Source: Lactobacillales bacterium
Lineage (GTDB): Bacteria > Bacillota > Bacilli > Lactobacillales > Streptococcaceae
NCBI GenBank assembly: GCA_031288715.1
Contig: JAITQW010000045.1
Span: 1 to 34,706, forward strand
Length of the DNA stretch: 34,706 nt
Direction: 5' to 3'
Positions 1-8,311 of this stretch are shown here, in pieces. The notes below the pieces were generated by a model, which ran no database searches, was not told the DNA's origin, and was given only the letters and a program-made list of their open reading frames with translations. Numbering within the stretch: position 1 is the first letter of the stretch; every line of letters begins with the position of its first letter. The position numbers were made by a program, and so were the translations under genes.

Positions 1-11
1 AGGCATTTCAT
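1..11 (-). CDS. Start of an unidentified gene running off the left edge
   Basis: A strong ribosome-binding site, AGGAGG on the minus strand at 24-19, lies 7 bases before an ATG whose first base is position 11. Only Met-Lys-Cys is inside the window, so the product cannot be named. A later in-frame ATG is not visible. The spacing and the quality of the binding site are the whole evidence. Confidence 0.5.
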
Positions 12-91
12 CTTTATTCCTCCTAAATGTTTTGGGCTGATACTTTAAACATTTTATTAGAATTTTGATGATCTGTCTTTTTTTATTTTTC

Positions 92-115
92 AGTGGACGG
101 GTTTATGTTACAACT
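92..115 (+). repeat. Remnant of the right end of repeat family D
   Basis: This stretch matches the end of the family D copy at 26340-26472 in about 20 of 24 positions (GTGGACGG...GTTACAA). The hairpin part of the element is absent, so it is a decayed end rather than a full copy. Confidence 0.4.
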
Positions 116-165
116 TGCCATTTCAATTTTTTCGCAAAAATTAGCAAAAAGCATAAAAATATGTT

Positions 166-198
166 TTGCGATTTTTAATCGTGAGTGAAACAGTGTTT
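166..198 (-). repeat. Partial copy of repeat family A
   Basis: Read on the minus strand this contains the family A core: a TTTCAC-like start followed by the palindrome CGATT-AAA-AATCG. It lies just downstream of the DUF1827 gene. The outer inverted ends seen in the 22251 and 34101 copies are not clear here. Confidence 0.5.
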
Positions 199-260
199 CA
201 TTGCGAAATGAGCTTTTTTACGATATATCAAAGAAAATGAAATGCCTAAAAATAAGCTCA

Positions 261-566
261 TTAAATATCTTGCTTATGTGGAATAGATATCTCAATTAAG
301 CCACCCGACTTTTCAATAATGATATCATTTTTATTGTATGTAAATTTTTTCATTTTTCGTTTAAAAAATTTTTTGAAAGTTTCTAATTCTTGTTTGTTGA
401 TCGCTCTTTTTTTGTTGATAATGACGATTTCATTATGGAAGGGCGCTTCCGTGTATATGATGTTTGTACTTCCGGCAGAGTAAACTTCAACGAGCTGTGC
501 ATCTGTATTTTCCAGTTGATTCAACACCAAGCGAGGGTGATTATCTGTTACATTAATTAATTTCAT
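261..566 (-). CDS. DUF1827 family protein
   Basis: This is a small cytosolic protein of 101 residues. The N-terminal stretch, beginning MKLINVT and followed by a conserved TDAQLVEVYSAG segment, is what I recognise from the DUF1827 family of streptococci and enterococci. The function of that family is unknown. The middle is very basic (a KKFFKRKMKK run at about 65-74), which could suit nucleic-acid or membrane contact, but that is inference. There is no signal peptide or membrane segment. It is transcribed away from the Rgg pseudogene. A GAG-type ribosome-binding site sits about 10 bases before the ATG (AGGAG on the minus strand). Family assignment is from memory of the sequence pattern. Confidence 0.75.
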   Translation of the reverse strand: MKLINVTDNHPRLVLNQLENTDAQLVEVYSAGSTNIIYTEAPFHNEIVIINKKRAINKQELETFKKFFKRKMKKFTYNKNDIIIEKSGGLIEISIPHKQDI

Positions 567-976
567 AAAAAACTCCTAGTAAAGTACAATAATATATTTC
601 ATTTTGTAGAAATTACTTTTTCGTATAATAACTCAATGGTATCATTATTTTTCGTACATGTTAAGAAATTTGACTTTATGCAAAAGGGGACAAAACCTGT
701 CTACTACCTTCAATACAGCATATATTAAAGCCATGCTTTTGGCTTTAAAAAATTTCTACTTAGCATCAATGATATGCTAAAAATTTGAAGAAGCTCATTT
801 TTAACAGATTTTTAGATAAGTGTGGTATGTTAAAAATTGTGTGATAAATGAAAATTCAGATAGAATAAACTTGTGCCTCTATCAATTTTGTTAAAAAATG
901 ACTATCTAATAAAAATAAGAATGCATTTATGTAGAAATTGTTAAAGACTTTTTATTCTATAAAGGATGTGAATTTA
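567..976. other. Divergent intergenic region with two small inverted repeats
   Basis: No gene is visible in this 410-base AT-rich spacer between the divergent DUF1827 gene and the rgg pseudogene. It holds two perfect inverted repeats: TTAAAGCC/GGCTTTAA at 725-748 with an 8-base loop, and TTAGCAT/ATGCTAA at 760-780 with a 7-base loop. Either could be an operator or a decayed terminator. Neither has a clear T-run on the plus strand. Confidence 0.4.
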
Positions 977-1881
977 ATGTCAGAGATGCTTACTTTTGGG
1001 GAATTATATAAAGATTTGCGGCGAGAAAGAAATATTCTTCAGCAAACTTGTTGCAAAGGGATTATAGATAAAAAAAGGTTTGTGGAACTTTGAAGTAGGA
1101 AGAACGACTCCGTCTTTTACACGTGTAATTATGTTGTTAGAAAAAATTAATGTTTCTTTGGAAGAGTTTATTGATTATTTTGAGAAATACAATCCAGATT
1201 TTGTGATCGGTGAAAAATTGAAAATTTTAAATCGTTGGGAATCTTTTTTTTCAATGGAGGCAAAAGAGCTTAAAGAAGAGATTAGAATATTGACCGAGAA
1301 ATATACGGAAACACAAGAACCGTTTTACCAATATTTATCATCCAGCTTGAAAGTTTTATATAATACACTTTATGAGGAACATTTCTTATTGATTGAAGAC
1401 CTTACTATTCTGTCGGACTATTTATTTTTGGTTGAGAATCCGACTAAACTTGAGTATGTATTGTTTATTAATTCATGTGCTTACCTTTCTGAGAGTTTAA
1501 TAAGCATTTATGATCAATATATTGATGACAGTATTCATGATTCAGATGAGAAAAGTCGGTTATTACTCGTATATTATATTAGAAGAATTAGAAATTTATT
1601 TAGAGAACCAAAGGAAAAATATATTCAAAATTGAGGCTTATTTGAATAGTTTTGAAAAGCATGTGGATTCAGAACAAACTCAGCGTTATTTTTTTGAACG
1701 ATTATATTGTCATTTTTTTATGAATTTATTGAAGGAATGGCAGGGAAATGTAGACACAGGAGCTGCGTTTAAGAATTTAACGATTTTTGAATATTTTTTA
1801 AAAGGTAAAAATGATTATGAGCTGCAACAATTATATAAAGATATGAAAATAATGATTAATGATAAAAACACTAATAAATGA
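977..1881 (+). pseudogene. Rgg/GadR/MutR-type regulator, two frameshifts
   Basis: This is a broken gene for an Rgg-family regulator, which in the intact state binds DNA through an N-terminal helix-turn-helix and a short peptide through a C-terminal helical repeat domain. Translation from ATG 977 (binding site AAAGGATG) gives a helix-turn-helix start, GELYKDLRRERN, then falls out of frame at an A7 run (1070-1076). Removing one A joins it to the body at 1080, with WNFEVGRTTPSF and a helical C-terminal part. The second break is near 1622-1630 (CAAAATT), where adding one A joins the frame that ends at 1881. The repaired protein would be about 300 residues, the usual Rgg length. Both breaks are in A-runs, so a sequencing error is possible. 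Long genes nearby are intact, however, and two independent errors in one gene are less likely than decay. Confidence 0.8.
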
Positions 1882-1897
1882 TGCTACGTAAGTAAAT

Positions 1898-1926
1898 TTG
1901 ACATATCTATACTTAGTTTCTACAAT
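1898..1926 (+). promoter_or_regulatory. Sigma-A type promoter of glmS
   Basis: TTGACA at 1898-1903 and TACAAT at 1921-1926 are separated by exactly 17 bases. This gives a leader of about 110 bases before glmS. I looked in this leader for a glmS ribozyme-like fold and saw none. Confidence 0.8.
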
Positions 1927-2044
1927 TAATTATGTTTGTTATATTTAAAATAAAATATAGCGATTTCCGTATGGATGTTAAAGCTGATTGCACTTATTGT
2001 TATAAGTAATTAAACTTTTTTATTCAACTTAGAGAGGATATCTT

Positions 2045-3865
2045 ATGTGTGGAATTGTTGGTGTGGTTGGAAATATAAATGCTACGGATATTTTGTTGCA
2101 AGGATTGCAAAAGTTAGAGTACCGTGGATATGATTCGGCGGGAATTTTTGTTGCAGGTCAAAGAGGAGATCATTTTTTATTGAAATCTGTAGGTCGAATT
2201 TCTTCTTTACAAGAAAAGATTGATGGTCAAGTGAGTGGTTTTTCAGGAATTGGCCACACACGTTGGGCAACTCATGGTAAGCCAGGTGAAAATAATGCGC
2301 ATCCGCATGTTTCCAAAAATTCACGGTTGGTTTTAGTGCATAACGGTGTAATTGAAAATTTTAAACAATTAAGAGAAGAGTATCTTGTTGAAGAAGAGTT
2401 TATTGGAGATACAGATACTGAAATTGTTGCTCATCTGATTGGTAAGTTTGTAGAAGATGGTAATTTTTCTGTAGAGGAAGCAATGCGCAAGGTTTTGTTA
2501 TTGATTGAAGGGTCATTTGCATTTGCATTGATGGATACGTTGGACTCTGAAACGATTTTTGTTGCGAAGAGAAAATCTCCATTGTTGATAGGCTTAGGTG
2601 ATGGTTGCAATATGGTTTGTAGCGATGCAATGGCGATGATACGTGAAACGCAAACATTTATGGAAATTAATGATGATGAGATGGTGATTGTTCGAAAAGA
2701 TGATGTTCAGATTTTGAATTCAGAAGGTAAGAAGATAGAGCGTGAACCATATATTGCAAAGCTAGATTTATCGGATATCGGGAAGGGAACCTATCCTTAC
2801 TATATGTTGAAGGAAATTGAAGAGCAGCCGGCAGTGATTCGCCGTATTGTACAAGAGTATGTCTCTGAACAAAACAATCATCAATTGAATGTTGATTCAG
2901 ATATTTTACAAGCAGTTCATCAAGCAGATCAAGTATATATTGTAGCTGCGGGAACTAGTTTCCATGCAGGATTTGCTTCAAAGAGCTTTTTTGAGAAATT
3001 GACGGGGAAACCTGTAGAGTTATGCCTTGCTTCAGAATTTGGATATAATACACCGATTTTGTCTAAAAATCCTTTGTTTATTTATATTTCGCAGTCTGGA
3101 GAAACAGCGGATAGTAGGCAAGTTTTAGTTAAAATGAAGGAACTAGGATATAAGGCGTTAACGATTACCAATGTTCCTGGGTCCACATTGTCTCGTGAAG
3201 CGGATTATACCTTATTGCTTCACGCGGGTCCTGAGATTGCAGTTGCTTCGACAAAAGCCTATACTGCACAAATTGCAGTTATGGCTGTACTTGCTAAGGC
3301 GGTTGGTGATGCTCAAAATAATCCTGTGGCTAAACAATTCGATTTGGCTAAAGAATTATCTTTGGTTGCTATGGCAATGGTCAGTATTTTAGAGGCCAAA
3401 GAGACAATTTCACAGAAGACAGGAGAACTTTTAAAGACTACAAGAAATGCATTTTATATTGGACGTGCAGCGGATTATTATGTGGCGATGGAAGCAGCAT
3501 TGAAATTAAAAGAAATCTCTTATATTCAATGTGAAGGGTTTGCAGCCGGAGAATTGAAACATGGGACCATTGCTTTGATTGAGGAAAAAACTCCCGTATT
3601 AGTGCTGATGAGCGATAAGGGAATTGCTTCTCTTACTAGAGGAAATATGATGGAAGTGATGTCTCGTGGCGCACAGGTACTAACAATTGTGACACAGGAG
3701 TGTGCGGAAAAAGGAGATGATATTGTTATTCCAAACGTTCATCCTTACCTAACTTGTCTTTCTATGGTTCTTCCTACACAGTTAATCGCTTATTATGCGA
3801 CCTTACAAAGAGGTTTGGATGTCGATAAGCCGAGAAATTTGGCGAAATCTGTGACTGTTGAGTAG
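2045..3865 (+). CDS. glmS: Glutamine--fructose-6-phosphate aminotransferase (isomerising)
   Basis: GlmS makes glucosamine-6-phosphate from fructose-6-phosphate and glutamine. It is the entry step to UDP-GlcNAc for peptidoglycan and teichoic acid, and it acts in the cytosol. The 606 residues match the family length. The protein begins MCGIVG, so after Met removal Cys1 is the glutaminase nucleophile of the class II amidotransferase domain (about 1-220). The HTRWATHG segment near residue 72 is the glutamine-site loop. Two SIS sugar-isomerase domains follow (about 285-420 and 455-590), with SQSGETADS in the first. The C-terminus NLAKSVTVE is the conserved tail that closes the ammonia channel. The start ATG has GAGAGG upstream. 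It stands alone behind its own promoter, and a family A repeat begins six bases after the stop. Confidence 0.97.
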   Translation: MCGIVGVVGNINATDILLQGLQKLEYRGYDSAGIFVAGQRGDHFLLKSVGRISSLQEKIDGQVSGFSGIGHTRWATHGKPGENNAHPHVSKNSRLVLVHNGVIENFKQLREEYLVEEEFIGDTDTEIVAHLIGKFVEDGNFSVEEAMRKVLLLIEGSFAFALMDTLDSETIFVAKRKSPLLIGLGDGCNMVCSDAMAMIRETQTFMEINDDEMVIVRKDDVQILNSEGKKIEREPYIAKLDLSDIGKGTYPYYMLKEIEEQPAVIRRIVQEYVSEQNNHQLNVDSDILQAVHQADQVYIVAAGTSFHAGFASKSFFEKLTGKPVELCLASEFGYNTPILSKNPLFIYISQSGETADSRQVLVKMKELGYKALTITNVPGSTLSREADYTLLLHAGPEIAVASTKAYTAQIAVMAVLAKAVGDAQNNPVAKQFDLAKELSLVAMAMVSILEAKETISQKTGELLKTTRNAFYIGRAADYYVAMEAALKLKEISYIQCEGFAAGELKHGTIALIEEKTPVLVLMSDKGIASLTRGNMMEVMSRGAQVLTIVTQECAEKGDDIVIPNVHPYLTCLSMVLPTQLIAYYATLQRGLDVDKPRNLAKSVTVE

Positions 3866-3870
3866 GAGCA

Positions 3871-3922
3871 AGAGCCTGTTTCACGATTAAAAATCATTCA
3901 CAAAAAACATTGTTAACGATCT
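3871..3922 (+). repeat. Short copy of repeat family A
   Basis: This 52-base element starts AGAGCCTGTT, contains the near-palindrome ACGATTAAAAATCATT and ends GTTAACGATCT. It is nearly identical to the inverted copy at 16839-16893. It lies between the glmS stop and a dapB fragment, and it marks the point where the 5' part of dapB is lost. Confidence 0.75.
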
Positions 3923-3926
3923 GCCA

Positions 3927-4062
3927 ATTTTTCAAGCTCCAGATAATGGTGAAGGATTAACGATTTGTCATGATTCCTATACAAGAGAAAGTTTTATGAT
4001 GGGTGTTCGAAATAATTGATAATCTTAAAGAATTAGTGAGTGGATTGGAACGATTGTTATGA
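3927..4062 (+). pseudogene. dapB: 3' remnant of dapB (dihydrodipicolinate reductase)
   Basis: DapB reduces dihydrodipicolinate in the diaminopimelate/lysine pathway. Only its C-terminal piece remains. The frame from 3927 reads IFQAPDNGEGLTI then HDSYTRESFMMGV, the DapB segment usually seen as GETLTIRHDSF-RxSFM-GV. It then shifts: dropping one base near 4007-4010 restores GVEIIDNLKELVSGLERLL, the expected DapB C-terminus. The stop TGA (4060-4062) overlaps the ATG of cca (4059), the close coupling expected of the old dapB-cca order. The 5' part of the gene, including the nucleotide-binding fold, is missing and a family A repeat stands in its place. The identification comes from sequence pattern plus the cca neighbour. 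Confidence 0.75.
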
Positions 4063-5273
4063 TAGTTGAAAAATTTCCTAGCGAGTTTTTGAGAGCTAAA
4101 TCAGTTCTAGGTTCACTAGAACAAGCTGGGTTTGAAGCCTATTTTGTGGGTGGTTGTGTTCGTGATTTATTATTGAGTAAGCCAATTCATGATGTGGATA
4201 TTGCAACTAGTGCGTATCCTGCAGAGGTAAAAAAGATTTTTCGTCGAACTGTAGATGTTGGAATTGAACATGGAACGGTACTGGTTTTGCAAAGAGGTGG
4301 TTCGTATGAAGTAACAACTTTTCGAACTGAAGGAAAGTATCAGAATTATCGCAGACCGGAATCGGTGAGTTTTGTCCGCAGTTTAGAAGGGGATTTGCAG
4401 CGCCGCGATTTCACAATTAATGCGCTGGCTATGAATAGAATTGGTGAGATAACAGATTTATTTGCTGGGCAAGGTGATTTGGAAAAGAAATTGCTTCGAG
4501 CTGTTGGTGAGGCTTGTGAACGGTTTAACGAGGATGCTTTGCGGATGATGCGTGCATTTCGTTTTGTAAGTCAGCTTGGATTTGCGATTGAAGAGGAGAC
4601 GTATCAAGCGATTGTTTCTCAGATTTCTTTGCTTGAAGAGATTAGTACGGAACGAATTCAGGTAGAATTTTTAGGAATGATGGTTGGTGAGTTTCGAAAT
4701 AAAGGACTAAAAGCGTTTATTGAAACGGATGCCTTTTTATATGTTCCTGTTTTGTCGGAAGATCATCGTGATGCGTTGCTTAAATTGCTAGAGTTACCTG
4801 ATGAATTGATTTATACAAGAAGTCAGGTATGGGCGTTAATAGCTTACTTCTTGAAATTTTCCAAGGAGGAATTTAAGCATTTCTTGCGAGAATGGAAGGA
4901 ATCAAGGACAAATTCAAAAGAGGCACAGCTAGTGTTAAAGTGTTTAAAAAAAAGAGAAAAAGGATTTTGGACAAAGGAAGAACTGTATCATACGGGACTG
5001 ACATACGCACTTTTGACTGAAGAATTGTTACAATTGATTTTTAGACGTGGTGAAGCTCAAAGAGTTAAAGAGGAATTTGCTCAGCTTGCCATTAAATCTC
5101 GGAGCGAAATTGTGGTGCGAGGTGGAGACTTACAAAGAGAGTTGAAACGATCTCCAGGGGAATGGTTAGGTGATATGTTATTTAAGATAGAGAGTGCAAT
5201 TGTAAATGGAGATCTTTTGAACGATTACTCGGCAATTATTGATTTTTTGACGCAGTTGGAAGGTGAGCTCTAG
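4059..5273 (+). CDS. cca: CCA-adding tRNA nucleotidyltransferase
   Basis: This enzyme adds or repairs the 3'-CCA end of tRNAs, using CTP and ATP. It is needed here because the tRNA-Thr gene in this window does not encode CCA. At 404 residues it has the size of the class II Gram-positive enzyme. The head domain shows VGGCVRDLLL (about 30-39), the metal-binding pair D45 and D47 in HDVDIAT, and the conserved RRDFTINALAMN segment at about 113-124. The neck region ERFNEDALRMMRAFRF near 155-170 selects the incoming nucleotide. The start codon overlaps the stop of the dapB remnant, so it was formerly translated with dapB. thyA follows after 56 bases. Confidence 0.96.
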   Translation: MIVEKFPSEFLRAKSVLGSLEQAGFEAYFVGGCVRDLLLSKPIHDVDIATSAYPAEVKKIFRRTVDVGIEHGTVLVLQRGGSYEVTTFRTEGKYQNYRRPESVSFVRSLEGDLQRRDFTINALAMNRIGEITDLFAGQGDLEKKLLRAVGEACERFNEDALRMMRAFRFVSQLGFAIEEETYQAIVSQISLLEEISTERIQVEFLGMMVGEFRNKGLKAFIETDAFLYVPVLSEDHRDALLKLLELPDELIYTRSQVWALIAYFLKFSKEEFKHFLREWKESRTNSKEAQLVLKCLKKREKGFWTKEELYHTGLTYALLTEELLQLIFRRGEAQRVKEEFAQLAIKSRSEIVVRGGDLQRELKRSPGEWLGDMLFKIESAIVNGDLLNDYSAIIDFLTQLEGEL

Positions 5274-5329
5274 GTCATTACAAAATACGATTTTATTTAG
5301 GATGAATGAAAGGAGGGAGTGTGAGGTGA

Positions 5330-6169
5330 TTGACAAAAGCAGATGATATTTTTAAAAAGAATATTCAAACGATTTTAGAGGAGGGTGTGGATAGTGAGAA
5401 TGCTCGTCCAAAGTACAAAGATGGTAAGAGTGCAAATTCAAAATATATAACGGGTGTTTTTGCGGAATATGATTTGTCGAAGAGGGAATTTCCGATAACA
5501 ACTCTTCGGCCAATTGCGATTAAAACGGCAATTAAGGAATTATTGTGGATTTACCAAGATCAGAGTAGTGATGTGAATGTTTTAGAGAGAAAGTATCACG
5601 TGAGATATTGGCGCGATTGGGTGATTGGTGACGGAAAAACGATCGGTCAGCGTTATGGTGCGACAGTGCGCAAATATGATATTATTGGACAGCTGTTGAA
5701 TGGATTAGAGAAGAATCCATGGAATCGGCGAAATATCATTAACTTATGGCAATATCAGGATTTTGCGGAGACGGAAGGATTGTTGCCTTGTGCGTTTCAG
5801 TCCATGTATGATGTGAGACGTATGGGTGAAGAAATTTTTTTAGATGCGACGTTGATTCAACGCTCCAATGACATGTTGGTGGCTCATCATATTAATGCAA
5901 TGCAGTATGTGGCGCTTTCGATGATGATTGCGAAACATTTTGGATGGAGAGTTGGGAAGTTTTTCTATTTCGTAAACAATTTGCATATTTACGATAATCA
6001 GTTTGAACAAGCGAGGGAATTATTAGGTCGTACACCGAGTGAGGAGAATCCAGAATTGCGTTTGAATGTTCCGGATGGAACGAATTTTTTTGAGATTCGA
6101 GCTGAAAATTTTGAGTTGATTGATTATGAACCTGTAAAACCGCAATTGAAATTTGAATTGGCGATATAA
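5330..6169 (+). CDS. thyA: Thymidylate synthase
   Basis: ThyA methylates dUMP to dTMP, with methylene-tetrahydrofolate becoming dihydrofolate, which the next gene product then recycles. It has 279 residues with Cys154 in [10 protein letters not shown] as the nucleophile. This is the form with alanine after the cysteine found in streptococci and lactococci, in place of the PPCH of most bacteria. QRSNDM near 178 and the NLHIYDNQ segment near 225 are the dUMP-binding parts. No ATG is in frame near the start. TTG at 5330 gives MTKADDIF and follows AGGAGG with a 12-base gap, and a second weak GAGGTGA lies directly before it, so the start is slightly uncertain. It forms an operon with dfrA 26 bases downstream. 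Confidence 0.95.
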   Translation: MTKADDIFKKNIQTILEEGVDSENARPKYKDGKSANSKYITGVFAEYDLSKREFPITTLRPIAIKTAIKELLWIYQDQSSDVNVLERKYHVRYWRDWVIGDGKTIGQRYGATVRKYDIIGQLLNGLEKNPWNRRNIINLWQYQDFAETEGLLPCAFQSMYDVRRMGEEIFLDATLIQRSNDMLVAHHINAMQYVALSMMIAKHFGWRVGKFFYFVNNLHIYDNQFEQARELLGRTPSEENPELRLNVPDGTNFFEIRAENFELIDYEPVKPQLKFELAI

Positions 6170-6195
6170 GAGTCTGTGAAAGAAATGAGGTTTGT

Positions 6196-6693
6196 ATGTT
6201 AATAGCTATTTGGGCTCAAGATGAAAATGGTTTGATTGGAAAAGATTACCGTCTTCCATGGCATTTACCAGAGGATTTGCGAAGATTTAAGGAAGTGACG
6301 CAAGAAAATGTTTTGGTGATGGGACGCAAGACATATGAAGGTATGGGCAAACGTCCGTTGTTAAATCGCAAAACGATTGTTTTGACGCAAAATAAGCAAT
6401 ATGATCCAGGTTATGAGGATGTTTTGGTGATGAATCAAGCACAAGAGGTGTTGAATTATGAAAAAGATGCGAGAGAAGCTATTTTTATTGCGGGAGGTTC
6501 GCAAGTCTATAAAGCATTTGAACCTTATCTAGATAAACTTTTCAGGACAGTGATTCATCATTTATTTGATGGTGATGCCTATTTTCCGACATTTGATTAT
6601 ACAATTTTTGAAAAAGTGGAATCGAAAAAAGGATTGCGAGATGCAAGAAATCCGTATGATTATGATTTTGAAACATTTGTTCGCCGAGCGTAA
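6196..6693 (+). CDS. dfrA: Dihydrofolate reductase
   Basis: DfrA reduces dihydrofolate to tetrahydrofolate with NADPH. It is the partner step to ThyA, which produces dihydrofolate. It has 165 residues, normal for chromosomal bacterial enzymes. The active-site helix LPWHLPEDLRRFK (20-32) carries the acidic residue D27, VMGRKTYEGMG (41-51) is the NADPH-binding loop, and FIAGGSQVYKAF (about 97-108) is the second nucleotide loop. The ATG is preceded by a GAGG-like site (ATGAGGTTTGT). Chromosomal context next to thyA shows this is the housekeeping enzyme and not an acquired trimethoprim-resistance cassette. Confidence 0.96.
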   Translation: MLIAIWAQDENGLIGKDYRLPWHLPEDLRRFKEVTQENVLVMGRKTYEGMGKRPLLNRKTIVLTQNKQYDPGYEDVLVMNQAQEVLNYEKDAREAIFIAGGSQVYKAFEPYLDKLFRTVIHHLFDGDAYFPTFDYTIFEKVESKKGLRDARNPYDYDFETFVRRA

Positions 6694-6743
6694 AATAGGT
6701 ATCATATGTTGGATACACATAGATTTTAACAGGTTCTTAAAGG

Positions 6744-7100
6744 ATGTGGGTGATAAAGGTGGACATAGGGGAACATAAATGGACAGAATCTGAAATTGAA
6801 AGGACTAAAGAAAAAATTTTAGTAGCATTAGAAACGGTGATTGATCCAGAGCTAGGAATTGATATTGTAAATTTAGGTTTGATCTATGAAGTGGAATTTA
6901 AAGAAGATGGGCAAACGAATATTAAAATGACTTTAACGACAATGGGATGTCCTATGGCAGATCTTTTAATAGATCAGGTGAAAGAATCGTTAGATGAGAT
7001 TGAAGAAGTGAAGGAGGTTGAGGTGCAATTAGTTTGGTATCCTGCGTGGACCACAGAACGTATGAGTCGCTATGCTAGAATTGCGTTAGGGATACGGTAA
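6744..7100 (+). CDS. MIP18/DUF59 (PaaD/SufT-like) metal-sulfur cluster protein
   Basis: This is a small cytosolic protein of up to 118 residues from the MIP18/DUF59 family, whose members help insert iron-sulfur clusters. Visible signatures are ALETVIDPELGIDIVNLGL (about 28-46) and TTMGCPMADLL near 70, where the cysteine is the conserved reactive one. The start is uncertain. ATG 6744 sits only a few bases after AAAGG, while GTG 6750 has better spacing from the same site, and GTG 6762 is also possible. Directly upstream, at 6729-6741, is AACAGGTTCTTAA, the right end of repeat family A, so the promoter region may be element-derived. It probably reads through from dfrA. Confidence 0.88.
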   Translation: MWVIKVDIGEHKWTESEIERTKEKILVALETVIDPELGIDIVNLGLIYEVEFKEDGQTNIKMTLTTMGCPMADLLIDQVKESLDEIEEVKEVEVQLVWYPAWTTERMSRYARIALGIR

Positions 7101-7136
7101 TAAAGTGTTGATTGCAAGTAGGTAGGAGAGTAAAAT

Positions 7137-7207
7137 GTAAGTGTAAAATTTAATGAAAAAATAAAACGTATGTATCAACATTTATGAAATCAATATATAC
7201 GGAAATG
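7137..7207 (+). repeat. Repeat family C, copy 1
   Basis: The element begins GTAAGTGTAAAATTT and ends around a pairable CGTATGTAT/ATATATACG (7168-7201). Two further copies lie at 14559 and 28299. No reading frame is conserved between copies. It lies between the DUF59 gene and the aquaporin gene. Confidence 0.7.
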
Positions 7208-7314
7208 TCATGAAAGTGGGTACATACAAGTGTGTGAATATTTTGTTTTTTTAGAAGTAAATGCTAGAGTGATTGAGTTAGGAAATTACTTTTTTATTAT
7301 AAGGAGATGAAAAC

Positions 7315-7977
7315 ATGAAAAAAGGAATAGCTGAGGTTATTGGAACGTTTATTTTAGTGTTTGTTGGAACAGGAGCAGTTGTGTTGTCGGGAGAATCTGT
7401 AGGAACCCTAGGGATTGCTGTGGCTTTTGGACTGACGATTGTTGCTGCAGCGTATTCGATTGGAACAATTTCAGGAGCACATTTAAATCCAGCAGTTTCG
7501 ATTGCGATGTTTATGAACGGTCGTTTGAATGTCACAGAGTTGTTGACTTACATTGGAGCACAAATAGTAGGTGCCTTTTTAGGAACAGCAAGTTTGTATG
7601 GAATCCTGTATAATGCAAATAAGTCTGTTGATGAACTTGGACAAAATGCATTACAACATGTGGATGCTACAGGTGGTTTAATGGTAGAAGGATTGTTGAC
7701 TTTTATATTTGTCTTAGTGATTTTAACAGTGACAAGTAAGAAATTTGGTCAACCTTCTTTGGCAGGGTTAGTAATTGGTTTTACGCTAACATTAATTCAT
7801 TTTGTGGGAGTTCCTTTAACTGGAATGTCTGCAAATCCTGCAAGAAGTCTTGCGCCAGCAATTTTTACAGGTGGAGTTGCTTTTTCAGATCTTTGGATTT
7901 TTATCGTTGGTCCAATTTTGGGTGCAATTGTGGCAGCCATTATTGCAAAGTATGTGTTTGATACGGAAGAAGAATAA
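7315..7977 (+). CDS. MIP-family aquaporin
   Basis: This is an integral membrane channel of 220 residues with six hydrophobic segments and two half-helices. The two NPA motifs are at 58-60 (GAHLNPAVS) and 174-176 (SANPARS). R177 is the selectivity-filter arginine. H162 (IHFVG) and S rather than D after NPAR fit a water-type filter better than a glycerol facilitator, which has Gly and NPARD at these places. The short C-terminus ends DTEEE. A good AAGGAG ribosome-binding site precedes the ATG. It has its own transcript to judge from the 214-base gap upstream, which is mostly repeat C. Substrate choice is inferred from these residues only. Confidence 0.92.
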   Translation: MKKGIAEVIGTFILVFVGTGAVVLSGESVGTLGIAVAFGLTIVAAAYSIGTISGAHLNPAVSIAMFMNGRLNVTELLTYIGAQIVGAFLGTASLYGILYNANKSVDELGQNALQHVDATGGLMVEGLLTFIFVLVILTVTSKKFGQPSLAGLVIGFTLTLIHFVGVPLTGMSANPARSLAPAIFTGGVAFSDLWIFIVGPILGAIVAAIIAKYVFDTEEE

Positions 7978-7989
7978 GGTGGAATTCAT

Positions 7990-8117
7990 ATGAAAATTGT
8001 AAAAAAATTTATATTAGTATAACTTTGACAATTGCTATGATATCAGTATTTCTAATAATAAACGTAAACGCAGAAACAACAAAAGTAGTAGTGGTAGGAG
8101 CTAGTTTGGAGTATTGA
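7990..8117 (+). pseudogene. Signal-peptide fragment, possibly of an NlpA/MetQ-like binding protein
   Basis: From ATG 7990 the frame breaks at an A7 run (8001-8007). If one A is added, the reading is MKIVKKIYISITLTIAM then ISVFLIINVNAETTKVVVVG, which is a basic start, a hydrophobic core and an NA/ET cleavage-like site. The mature start TTKVVVVGAS recalls the beginning of NlpA/MetQ-type substrate-binding proteins, but there is no lipobox cysteine. It stops at TGA 8115-8117. The rest of the gene is absent. The family guess is weak; that it is a broken secreted-protein start is better supported. Confidence 0.45.
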
Positions 8118-8188
8118 AAAATCATCGCTTACCTAAATTAACAAGTTTGATCCTGTGATCAAGGAGGCGGTGTTAAGATAGATGTTTG

Positions 8189-8296
8189 ATGTCATTAGCA
8201 GATAATAAAATAAAAGAGTTGATCCGATTGATAGGAAAGGGTGAACGTGATTTTAACTCAGCAATCAAACAGTTGAGGATCGAAGGTAGGTATTAG
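8189..8296 (+). CDS. Unrecognised short ORF, probably a gene fragment
   Basis: Thirty-five residues from ATG 8189, beginning MSLADNKIKELIRLIGKGE. It is helical and charged in appearance. An AAGGAGG site lies at 8161-8167 but about 21 bases upstream of the ATG, too far for efficient use. I do not recognise the sequence. It sits between the dead signal-peptide fragment and the convergent PPDK regulator gene, and it is likely another piece of decayed DNA. Confidence 0.25.
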   Translation: MSLADNKIKELIRLIGKGERDFNSAIKQLRIEGRY

Positions 8297-8311
8297 AAAA
8301 GGTTTCAATTT

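Noticed and set aside
1882-2044. glmS ribozyme before glmS
   Set aside because: The 120-base leader after the promoter shows no recognisable ribozyme core or nested pseudoknot arms; plain promoter and ribosome-binding site explain it.
7280-7305. Promoter TTGAGT...TATTAT just before the aquaporin gene
   Set aside because: The -10 would overlap the ribosome-binding site, leaving no room for transcription of that site.
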